A stretch of 16,781 nucleotides of DNA from positions 1-16,781 of the forward strand of contig CAZDET010000088.1 of assembly GCA_964504335.1 (NCBI GenBank), in the 5' to 3' direction. Shown here piece by piece: positions 1 through 5,820 of this stretch. The DNA comes from CAZDET01 sp964504335. Lineage in GTDB: Bacteria; Bacteroidota; Bacteroidia; Chitinophagales; Saprospiraceae. Every line of letters begins with the position of its first letter. Positions within the stretch are counted from its first letter, which is position 1. The notes beneath the pieces were generated by a model. The model saw only the letters and a list, made by a program, of their open reading frames with translations. It had not been told where the DNA came from and made no database searches. Made by a program: the position numbers and the translations under genes.

Positions 1-24
1 GTGCCGATGTGCTAATGTGCCATT
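1..24. repeat. Short octamer array, GTGC family
   Basis: Three 8-base units follow one another: GTGCCGAT (1-8), GTGCTAAT (9-16) and GTGCCATT (17-24). The array starts at the window edge, so its full length is unknown. It lies beyond the hairpin at the 3' side of the lipoprotein gene. A two-unit relative, TGATGCGC then GGATGCGC, begins on the stop codon of the oxidoreductase at 3435. I see the 8-base period directly; any function is inference. Confidence 0.5.
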
Positions 25-56
25 ATGGTTTCGCGACCTGAGGGTCGCGAAACCAT
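25..56. terminator. Perfect 14-bp hairpin downstream of the lipoprotein gene
   Basis: Positions 25-38 (ATGGTTTCGCGACC) are the exact reverse complement of 43-56, separated by a 4-base loop. The hairpin lies 29 bases past the stop codon of the leftward lipoprotein gene, where a transcription terminator is expected. No clear T-tract follows on either strand, so it may instead protect an mRNA 3' end or be a dispersed repeat. The stem is very GC-rich in the middle (TCGCGACC). Confidence 0.55.
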
Positions 57-84
57 CTGTCAGATTTGGACGAAACCTTACCAA

Positions 85-828
85 TCACAATTCAGTCACC
101 TCCCCTGTTTCAAGATTCAGCTCGTATTGCTCTCCGGACTGGAAGGTAATAACGGAGATATCGCTGCCGAGAAACACCACGTCTCCAGCGTAGGAAAAAG
201 ACTCATACACCGTGCTGGTGCCATCCAGCGTGAAGGTGGAGGTGCCGCCGGTGATGCGTTCGGAATTGGGATCGTAGGTGATGTCGATGAATGTGCTGCT
301 GTAGGTAATGTCGTCGGTGTGGTTGTCTTCCTGGTTGTAGGTCCACGAACCGCTCCGGTTGTAGGGGCCGTTGTAGGTGATTTCCGCGGAGCCTTCCTGC
401 ACGCCATCAATTGACCACGAGCCGTTTATGGCCTGATCGAGGTCGTAGCGGACGGAATTAAGAAGTTGATTTTGAGCGAAACTGTACAATACGGTTTCTG
501 TCACCTCACAGGTTTTGGAGTACTCCTCTGTGATATCGTACATAACAGAAATCTCCCCATCCCGAGATGTATCCGATACGGTGCGGTCGTTGGTTTGTGA
601 TTCGTTGCAATCGACCAATTCCAGTACCTCATCGGCTACGTAATTCAGGTTGTAAATGCCGCCGTAGGTGCGATTAGCTAAGGAGAAAGCTACTAATTCC
701 GCCGCATCGTCGACGGAAATGAGGATGGTCGTTTCGTCTTCTTCATCACACGAAGTGGCAGTGACCGTAATTGCAACCAGCAGGATCATCAGTCCAAAAG
801 TCGAATTCAGGAAATTAGGAATTTTCAT
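85..828 (-). CDS. Putative lipoprotein of unknown function
   Basis: 247 residues from the ATG at 828. The chosen start gives a compact signal peptide: Lys2, a hydrophobic core at about residues 9-24 and a lipobox-like ATSC with Cys27, followed by an acidic stretch (DEEDE). An upstream in-frame start at 936 would add a non-signal extension, and the promoter-like element at 870-877 lies inside that extension, supporting the shorter form. The mature part is rich in Thr, Ser, Tyr and Gly with alternating polar and hydrophobic residues (for example SGSWTYNQ and TSTFTLDGTST), as in beta-barrel or beta-sandwich lipoproteins. I recognise no family. It probably sits in the outer membrane or periplasm. 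It is transcribed divergently from the membrane protein gene at 1054 and ends before a 14-bp hairpin. Confidence 0.8.
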   Translation of the reverse strand: MKIPNFLNSTFGLMILLVAITVTATSCDEEDETTILISVDDAAELVAFSLANRTYGGIYNLNYVADEVLELVDCNESQTNDRTVSDTSRDGEISVMYDITEEYSKTCEVTETVLYSFAQNQLLNSVRYDLDQAINGSWSIDGVQEGSAEITYNGPYNRSGSWTYNQEDNHTDDITYSSTFIDITYDPNSERITGGTSTFTLDGTSTVYESFSYAGDVVFLGSDISVITFQSGEQYELNLETGEVTEL

Positions 829-869
829 TGTAAAGTTTGTTTTGTTTTGGTTTGATTGATTCGATGACT

Positions 870-877
870 CAAAACTA
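870..877 (-). promoter_or_regulatory. Bacteroidota-type -7 element for the lipoprotein gene
   Basis: On the minus strand the sequence reads TAGTTTTG, an exact match to TAnnTTTG, about 42 bases before the ATG at 828. It predicts a 5' leader of roughly 37 bases. I see no convincing TTG at the -33 position, so the call rests on the -7 match and its location. Confidence 0.45.
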
Positions 878-1053
878 AAGGGATTCAATACGCGCATTCG
901 AAAAAAGAAGGTGAACTGAACATATGGAAAAGTCAATCGAACGGATCAGAAGGCGGGTTGGCTTTTCTTCGGCAAGGCCGTCCAAAAGCTCTGTATATAA
1001 GAGGGGGCATTCCTCTAAAATGCGTAAATTCATGAAAGTACAAGTGTGACTCA

Positions 1054-1725
1054 ATGGATGAATCGCTCGAGTGGCTATTGTTTTTTCTAACGGCTGCATT
1101 GGCTGTTATCGGCTATGCATTAAGCCTGGTATTGGCCAACTGGCTACGCCATTCCCTTTACTGGATTAGCGTCGGGTTCGGTTTACTGCTTCCGATGTTT
1201 GCGATCTTTATGGTGGATTCCTTTTTGGCTTACGCGGAATCGTTTGACTATTGGTTTTATTTTTTTGCCGTAGCCGGCATATTTCTGATTTCAGATTTCC
1301 AGTTTATCCACGCCGGGAAACCCATCGAATTAGTAGCGGGTTCTCTGACCGGGCATTTAGTGAATCTGGGTGCCTGGTTACTATTTGAAAAGATGGGAGT
1401 GGGGCCGCTACCAATTGTGGCGGGCGGAGTCATTGTAATAATCGCCGTACGCGGCTGGCTTCGCACTTTACGGCAAGATCCAAGTTTTTGGCAAATCGTT
1501 CATCTCAACCCCGAAGAGGCGGAGTACTTCTTTCGCACCCACCCGGACTGGGTTCTGGTGCCGCACGGCCAGTCAGAAGGAGTGCCGCAGGGTGCCCACG
1601 GGCCATACCGGTTTCAAGCCTCAGATGGGTTGATGGATGTGTACTGCACCGCCCGGCAGATGCGGCCGAGCCAGACGGCCTTTCTGCAGCAGCCTGGCCT
1701 GAACATCCACCGAGATGACGATTGA
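1054..1725 (+). CDS. Multi-pass membrane protein with a soluble C-terminal tail, unknown function
   Basis: 223 residues. Five hydrophobic segments are visible, at about residues 6-29, 33-54, 67-86, 91-111 and 114-133. A soluble C-terminal region of about 85 residues follows, containing a stretch rich in His, Pro and Gly around residues 155-185. I do not recognise the family; small YhhN-like or DoxX-like membrane proteins have similar size, but no diagnostic motif is visible. The ATG at 1054 starts just before the first hydrophobic segment, and no other in-frame start sits close by. The gene stands alone between two divergent intergenic regions. Its last 105 bases are overlapped by a minus-strand open frame that I do not accept as a gene. 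Confidence 0.7.
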   Translation: MDESLEWLLFFLTAALAVIGYALSLVLANWLRHSLYWISVGFGLLLPMFAIFMVDSFLAYAESFDYWFYFFAVAGIFLISDFQFIHAGKPIELVAGSLTGHLVNLGAWLLFEKMGVGPLPIVAGGVIVIIAVRGWLRTLRQDPSFWQIVHLNPEEAEYFFRTHPDWVLVPHGQSEGVPQGAHGPYRFQASDGLMDVYCTARQMRPSQTAFLQQPGLNIHRDDD

Positions 1726-1898
1726 ATCCGGCGCAAATCCGTTATCGTTCTTTGGCCTCGAGATCTTCTGAGTCAGGGTGAAAAGGCTGACCTCTTCGTC
1801 TGCCCGCAGCCATTCGAGCAGCGGACGGAGCTGCGAAAGCGTGCTGGTCACAGTGCGTAATTTATTTCACGTGTGATAGTGACGCAAATAAACAAGGC

Positions 1899-1938
1899 AG
1901 TTGTTATTTAAAACAACTTTTTTTGCGTTAAAAACAAC
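1899..1938. promoter_or_regulatory. Candidate operator upstream of the HTH gene
   Basis: An inverted repeat, AGTTGTT (1899-1905) and AACAACT (1912-1918), lies around a 6-base centre. The octamer AAAACAAC occurs at 1910-1917 and again at 1931-1938, exactly 21 bases apart, which is two helical turns. Both lie just upstream of the promoter of the small HTH regulator, where an autoregulatory operator would be expected. Binding is inference. Confidence 0.35.
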
Positions 1939-1968
1939 CCGCCGTTTTCCTAGCCCTCTCTGCCCGCC

Positions 1969-1976
1969 TACATTTG
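1969..1976 (+). promoter_or_regulatory. TAnnTTTG promoter of the HTH gene, almost on the start codon
   Basis: TACATTTG matches the Bacteroidota -7 consensus exactly. Its last base is only 7 bases before the ATG at 1983, so the predicted transcription start is within a few bases of the start codon and the mRNA would be leaderless or nearly so. A T-run at 1945-1948 lies 20 bases upstream and may serve as the -33 contact. Confidence 0.55.
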
Positions 1977-1982
1977 TAATGG

Positions 1983-2186
1983 ATGGAGCAGAGGCGTCGA
2001 TACAATCGAATAAAGGCCGTGCTGGCCGACAAGCAACTGACGAGCAAGTGGCTGGCCGACCAAGTTGGTAGAAATAAGGCTACGGTATCCCGCTGGTGTT
2101 CCAATCAGGTGCAGCCGCCCTTGGAGACGCTGTACCAGATTGCGGATTTACTCGAGGTGGATGTGTGTGAGTTGTTGGTGCGGTAG
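1983..2186 (+). CDS. Small XRE-family helix-turn-helix regulator
   Basis: 67 residues, essentially one Cro/C1-type HTH domain. Helices 2 and 3 correspond to SKWLADQVG and NKATVSRWCSN (about residues 21-41), followed by the conserved LETLYQIADLLEVDVCELL tail that closes such domains. There is no ligand or oligomerisation domain, so it is probably a DNA-binding repressor or antitoxin-like regulator acting as a dimer. An ATG at 1979 is in another frame and gives no HTH; the ATG at 1983 gives the full domain. No partner gene is adjacent: the next gene begins 144 bases downstream and encodes a secreted oxidoreductase. The promoter -7 box ends 7 bases before the start codon, and a direct repeat with an inverted repeat lies upstream, so autoregulation is plausible. 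Confidence 0.88.
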   Translation: MEQRRRYNRIKAVLADKQLTSKWLADQVGRNKATVSRWCSNQVQPPLETLYQIADLLEVDVCELLVR

Positions 2187-2330
2187 GGTTGAGCAATTGA
2201 TTAGACAGGATTTGCTTGTTCGGCGAAACTTGAATCTTTTTTTGTTTTTTATGTGGAATTTCGGTTTGTAAGGCTGCGCCGAAAATGTTTTGAAATAAAC
2301 ACTTAAACGAAAAACAAGAACGCTATCGTT

Positions 2331-3437
2331 ATGAATCCACTCCGCTCAATACTCCTGCTCATGCCGCTTTTAGCTGCTCTTTCCCTGACCGGCCAGCAAG
2401 CCCCCGTCAAAATTGCGGTGATTGGCCTCACCCACACGCACGTGCACTGGATACTCGGGCGACCGGATCGGGGCGACATCGAAATCGTGGGCATTGTAGA
2501 GCCCAATCGCGACCTCGCGCAGCGCTACGCCGCGCAGCACGGCTACTCGATGGACCTGGTGTACGACAGCATGGAAGAGCTGGTAGCCGCTACTAAGCCG
2601 GAGGCGGTGACGGCCTTCGGCACCATTCTCGACCACCTGGCGGTGGTAGAATTCTTTGCGCCCCGCGGCATCCACGTCATGGTGGAGAAACCCCTGGCCG
2701 TGAGCGGGCAGCACGCCCAACGTATGGCCGAACTAGCGCGCATCCACGGTATTCACCTGCTCACCAATTACGAAACGACTTGGTATCCCACCAACCATCG
2801 CGCAAAGGCATTACTGGACGAAAATCGAATCGGAGACCTGCGCAAGGTCATCGTGCGCGACGGGCACCGCGGGCCGGTTAACATTGGAATCAACTCCGAA
2901 TTTCTCGATTGGCTGCTCGATCCGAAACTGAACGGTGGAGGTGCCCTCATGGACTTTGGCTGCTACGGGGCCAATCTGCTCACCTGGCTCATGGACGGGA
3001 AGCGGCCCACCAGCGTGATGGCCGCCACTCAGCAGCTTCAACCCGACAATCACCCCGAGGTGGAAGACGAAGCCACCATCTTACTCAACTACGACGATGG
3101 CGTAGTAGCCAATATCCAGGCCTCTTGGAACTGGCCCATCGGCCGCAAGGACATGGAGCTGTACGGCACGACCGGTGCCCTCTACGCCGACAACCGCCAC
3201 CAGCTGCGCCTGCGGATCGCCGAGGGTTACGACGGGTTTCAGCAAGAGGTATTCGACCTGCCCGAACGCCCCACTCCCTTTGATGATCCCTTTGCCTTGC
3301 TGGCCGCCGTCATCCGTAGGGAGCACATCATCGGCCCCACCGACCTCTCCGCCCTCGAGAATAACCTCGTCGTGATGGAAATTCTGGACGCCGCCCGGGA
3401 GAGCGCGCGGACGGGGAAAGCAGTGCGCCTGGATTGA
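2331..3437 (+). CDS. Secreted Gfo/Idh/MocA-family oxidoreductase-like protein
   Basis: 368 residues. A signal peptide (about 1-22) precedes a Rossmann-type N-terminal domain (about 26-145) and a C-terminal alpha/beta domain. Family marks are VEKP with Lys120, expected near the NAD(P) nicotinamide, and the stretch GGGALMDFGCYGANLLTW at 202-219, matching the usual GG..-D-G-H region but with Tyr in place of His. The first glycine loop, normally GxGxxG, reads IGLTHTHVH (31-39), so only one glycine remains and two histidines are introduced. Export is typical of a subset of this family in Bacteroidota that acts on sugars or cyclitols in the periplasm. Substrate and even dehydrogenase activity cannot be read from the sequence. 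The stop codon begins a two-unit octamer repeat (TGATGCGC, GGATGCGC). Confidence 0.85.
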   Translation: MNPLRSILLLMPLLAALSLTGQQAPVKIAVIGLTHTHVHWILGRPDRGDIEIVGIVEPNRDLAQRYAAQHGYSMDLVYDSMEELVAATKPEAVTAFGTILDHLAVVEFFAPRGIHVMVEKPLAVSGQHAQRMAELARIHGIHLLTNYETTWYPTNHRAKALLDENRIGDLRKVIVRDGHRGPVNIGINSEFLDWLLDPKLNGGGALMDFGCYGANLLTWLMDGKRPTSVMAATQQLQPDNHPEVEDEATILLNYDDGVVANIQASWNWPIGRKDMELYGTTGALYADNRHQLRLRIAEGYDGFQQEVFDLPERPTPFDDPFALLAAVIRREHIIGPTDLSALENNLVVMEILDAARESARTGKAVRLD

Positions 3438-3513
3438 TGCGCGGATGCGCCCAAAAACCGATCCTTTTAACGCCCCTGACCTGTTCTATTTGATAAAAAA
3501 CACCCTGCCATAT

Positions 3514-3586
3514 ACCTACCTTTCTTAACTGGCAGAGCACCACTTTCGAGAAGTAGGGATTACCGATTCGATTCCGGTGGTGGGCT
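3514..3586 (+). tRNA. tRNA-like cloverleaf, probably a tRNA pseudogene (anticodon loop reads CGA)
   Basis: A 73-base cloverleaf can be drawn with standard spacing. The acceptor stem 3514-3520 pairs with 3579-3585 (6 of 7). The D arm is 3523-3538 with GG at 3531-3532. The anticodon stem 3540-3544 pairs with 3552-3556 (4 of 5) around TTCGAGA. A 5-base variable region follows, then a T arm at 3562-3578 (4 of 5 pairs) with loop TTCGATT. Invariant T8, A14, G18, G19, A21, T33, T54, T55, C56 and A58 are all present. The acceptor, anticodon and T stems each carry one A.C mispair, as if a G had become A, and the D stem has one T-C mispair. CGA would mean serine, but serine tRNAs have a long variable arm, so this is more likely a decayed gene or an integration remnant. 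A promoter-like TCTATTTG lies at 3485-3492. Confidence 0.45.
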
Positions 3587-4152
3587 CTTCCTTTCCCAGA
3601 TTCGCCAGTCGTTGGCAATGTTTCGCCTCCAGAAATTCGGCGTCTGATTCGTTCTCAGGGATTGAGCCGCAAGAGGTACTTCTTCCGCCAGAAATTCCTG
3701 AAGTCCGGATACGGTAAATGGCCGATGTGCTTCGAGGGCCTTCAGCAAACAAAATGTAAAGACACTGCCCCCCCATATTTCGTGCTCCTTGGATAGCTCC
3801 GACCCTCCGGAACTGGCAATCACGGTTGCACCCGGTCTTCCTCCTGCGTCTGGGGGAGCAGGGTTGTCATCTCCTCGATGACGAGCCCGCGCTCTACGGT
3901 ATCGTGGTGGGTGTGGGTCGCACTGGATAGGGCCTCGATATTTCTCAGATCGGCCAGGGTCTGGGTATCCTCTCCCGCAAGGATTCTGTCGTCCCCGGAG
4001 CTGAAGGAAAGAATCTGATGGATCTCGTATAATTGAGCGCGATCCTGTTCGATGATTTCCCGAACGAATTTGTGAATGTTCCGAGCGGGAAATTCAAAAT
4101 CGAGCCTCCTGGATTGTTTGTGTTCCGGCACGCCAATGCCGACGAGGAAGAG
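3587..4152 (-). pseudogene. Caspase-like (peptidase C14) gene remnant lacking its catalytic core
   Basis: Two minus-strand pieces in different frames look like the two ends of one caspase-fold gene. The upstream piece (4152 to about 3826) begins LFLVGIGVPEH, like the first beta strand of caspase-like peptidases, and ends VIEEMTTLLPQTQEEDR, the helix that normally leads into the strand carrying the catalytic His. The downstream piece (3826 to about 3587) starts ATVIASSGGSELSKE and continues GGSVFTFCLLKALE and LRTNQTPNF, the p10-like end of the fold. The His-Gly and Cys-containing strands that belong between them are absent, and the frame shifts at the join (about 3826). The first residues are also missing, where the gene meets an IS66 fragment. 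The second frame runs on antisense through the tRNA-like sequence to a stop at 3560. It cannot encode an active peptidase. Confidence 0.5.
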
Positions 4153-4615
4153 CCGCCCGATTTACCCAGCCGCACGAACAGCGCTTGACTTCGCCCCGGT
4201 GCTCGGTGGCGATCAACTCCAGAGGCGGCACATCGTACACCTGACGGCGCTCGATCGAGTCGGCCGCCTGCTGGCGAAGGTCTCGCTGGCAAGCCGCACA
4301 AGCACACACGCGGTGAAGCTGCTGCGCATCCGGGTGGGCCACCATTTTCAAGGTACTGCCCCGATGGCCTTTTTGGCCACCGGCCTTGCGCCCCGTTTTC
4401 TTACGCTGGCTCTTGGGCGCGGGCTTATCGAAGGCATCGCTCGAGGGAGGCTTGCTGCTGTTGCGGCTATTTTGGGAGAGCTGATCCTCTAGCTCGCGGA
4501 TGCGGGCTTCCAACTGCTGGACCCGGCTCTCATACATCAACAACACCGGACGCAGCAAGGGCTGATATTCCGAGGGCAGTGATGCAAGCAGATCTTCGAT
4601 TGGTTGTGGAAGCAT
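4146..4615 (-). mobile_element. IS66-family transposase, N-terminal fragment
   Basis: Reading from the ATG at 4615, about 157 residues match the N-terminal part of IS66 transposases. There is a leucine-rich coiled coil (about 28-48), the hallmark NSRNSSKPPSSD (49-60), a basic stretch KSQRKKTGRKAGGQKGHRG (68-86) and a zinc-finger-like cysteine set (C104, C106, C109, C146, C148). The RNase H-like DDE catalytic domain, normally the remaining two thirds, is absent. After RAALP (residue 157, position 4145) the frame runs into the caspase remnant and stops at 4094, giving a chimeric 173-residue frame. No companion IS66 orf1/orf2 (TnpA/TnpB) and no clear terminal inverted repeats are visible. This is a dead remnant, probably left by insertion followed by deletion. 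Confidence 0.8.
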
Positions 4616-4641
4616 CCCAAAAAATAACTTTTATTTGCGAA

Positions 4642-4660
4642 TATTCAGCTATGCTGAATA
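4642..4660. repeat. 8-bp perfect palindrome next to the transposase start
   Basis: TATTCAGC (4642-4649) and GCTGAATA (4653-4660) are exact reverse complements with a 3-base centre. The palindrome lies 27 bases upstream of the transposase ATG and just after a plus-strand promoter-like TTTATTTG ending at 4637. It could be an operator, an element end structure or the 5' hairpin of a short plus-strand transcript; the sequence does not decide. Confidence 0.45.
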
Positions 4661-4997
4661 GTTACATATTTGTTTAACTCTTATACCGCCGTTAAATTGG
4701 TTTGGGTTAAGCTGTGGCAAAACCCATCTCTGATCTGCGATGCGGAGCGTAAATTGCCTGGCGAAAGGTATTTATTCTAGATGCTCGCTTCCTGAAAGCT
4801 CTTTATCTCGGCCACAATTTTTTGGTTCCCTCGCTCCGCACCGATTAACGTTTCGGCCCCTGCACCCTCTTACCCCACAGAAAGTTGATAATAAACCGTT
4901 AATACCAATAGGTATATCTTAATGTGTTTCTCGCAAACTACTTGTCGAAAACATAACTACTCTCGGTTCTGGACTTTCCTCCCATCCAGTCATTCCG

Positions 4998-5005
4998 TAT
5001 CTTTA
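4998..5005 (+). promoter_or_regulatory. Weak -7-like element for the lectin gene
   Basis: TATCTTTA differs from TAnnTTTG only at the last base and lies 45 bases before the lectin ATG. TTTC at 4975-4978 is 19 bases upstream and could be the -33 contact. This is a modest match. Confidence 0.3.
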
Positions 5006-5049
5006 AACAATAGGCCCGATTTGGCCATTCACCCCAAAAGGATTACCCG

Positions 5050-5742
5050 ATGAACCTATCCCCACTGTCTTATCTGATTGCGTTTGCGCTCCTTGTCTCT
5101 TTTTCCGTAGCGGCTCAGTCGAGCGTAAAGGATTTTCGGCTCGGGGGGAGTGCCTTTATCCTCAGCGAAGAATGCATTCGCCTGACGCCCGACCGGCCCT
5201 ACATCAGCGGCTCGGCCTGGTACAAGAAGCCGATCGATCTGAACCTACCCTTTGAGATGCAGGTGAGCCTGGTGCTCGGCGAGAAGGATCTGGAAGGTGC
5301 CGACGGTATCGTGTTCGTCTTTCATCCCGTAATGCAGACGGGATTTCGGGGAGAAGGCATGGGCTTTGCGGGCCTGAGACCTTCGCTGGGCATCGAGTTC
5401 GATACCTACCAGAACTACCACCTCAACGACCCATCGAGTGATCACCTCGCGCTCATGACCGACGGGCAGCCCTTCCACCGAATCGGCATCACCCGGCTAA
5501 CGGAATTGCCCAACCTGGAAGACGGTACCCGCCACCCGCTCTATATCACGTGGAATCCGACGGAGAAGGAACTGAAAATTTACCTCGACCGCGAGCTGGT
5601 CGGCAACTATAAGACGGACCTCATCAACGGGGTCTTTGGGGGCAATTCCACCGTGTTTTGGGGCGTCACCTCCGCCACCGGCCGCCTGAGCAATTATCAG
5701 GACGTGTGCATCGAGAAGCTGGTGTTTGCGCAGGGGTATTAG
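5050..5742 (+). CDS. Secreted L-type (legume-like) lectin domain protein
   Basis: 230 residues: a signal peptide (about 1-22, cleavage near VAAQ) followed by a single L-type lectin domain. The conserved strands are ADGIVFVFHP (84-93) and SLGIEFDTYQN (112-122), the latter containing the Glu116/Asp118 pair that in this fold binds Ca2+ and Mn2+. It is followed by NDPSSDHLAL (126-135) in the position of the metal-binding Asp and His. Cys42 and Cys220 could form a disulfide tying the domain ends. The protein probably binds a glycan in the periplasm or outside the cell. Unlike many Bacteroidota lectin-domain proteins, it has no extra domains and no recognisable type IX sorting tail. The stop codon TAG is the first triplet of an octamer array. 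The glutamate-receptor-like channel starts 78 bases downstream on the same strand, so they may share a transcript. Confidence 0.85.
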   Translation: MNLSPLSYLIAFALLVSFSVAAQSSVKDFRLGGSAFILSEECIRLTPDRPYISGSAWYKKPIDLNLPFEMQVSLVLGEKDLEGADGIVFVFHPVMQTGFRGEGMGFAGLRPSLGIEFDTYQNYHLNDPSSDHLALMTDGQPFHRIGITRLTELPNLEDGTRHPLYITWNPTEKELKIYLDRELVGNYKTDLINGVFGGNSTVFWGVTSATGRLSNYQDVCIEKLVFAQGY

Positions 5743-5790
5743 TACTTTAGTCTTTTGGTACTTTGGTCTTTTAGTACTTTAGTCTCTTAG
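5740..5790. repeat. Stop-codon octamer array between the lectin and channel genes
   Basis: Six 8-base units start exactly at the lectin stop codon: TAGTACTT (5740), TAGTCTTT (5748), TGGTACTT (5756), TGGTCTTT (5764), TAGTACTT (5772) and TAGTCTCT (5780), then TAG (5788). They can also be read as three copies of a 16-base unit. TAG triplets at 5740, 5748, 5772, 5780 and 5788 cover all three reading frames. Close relatives occur at 6899, 8411 and 16097. Confidence 0.8.
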
Positions 5791-5820
5791 CTGTACTAAA
5801 TTAGAGGCAAAGCCTGGCTT

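Larger units (their letters stand above)
4616..5049. other. 434-base stretch without a recognised gene
   Basis: The stretch holds the palindrome at 4642-4660, a distant 9-base inverted repeat (TGCGGAGCG at 4741-4749, CGCTCCGCA at 4832-4840) and a 6-base inverted repeat around 4702-4725 (TGGGTT, AACCCA). An open frame of 60 codons at 4740-4922 has no recognisable motif and unbiased composition, so I do not call it. The right end contains the putative promoter of the lectin gene. The distant inverted repeat could close a structured RNA, but I see no conserved RNA motif. Confidence 0.5.

Noticed and set aside
875..1099. 74-codon minus-strand frame between the divergent lipoprotein and membrane-protein genes
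   Set aside because: It contains the lipoprotein promoter and overlaps the start of the plus-strand gene; no domain and no signal.
1621..1851. 76-codon minus-strand open frame with plausible codon use, preceded by a promoter-like TTTATTTG
   Set aside because: It needs a GTG start, overlaps 105 bases of the membrane-protein gene antisense and shows no recognisable motif. It could be a gene remnant but I cannot support it.
3514..3586. Functional serine tRNA
   Set aside because: Mispairs in all four stems and a short variable arm that does not fit serine tRNAs; kept only as a tRNA-like or pseudogene call.
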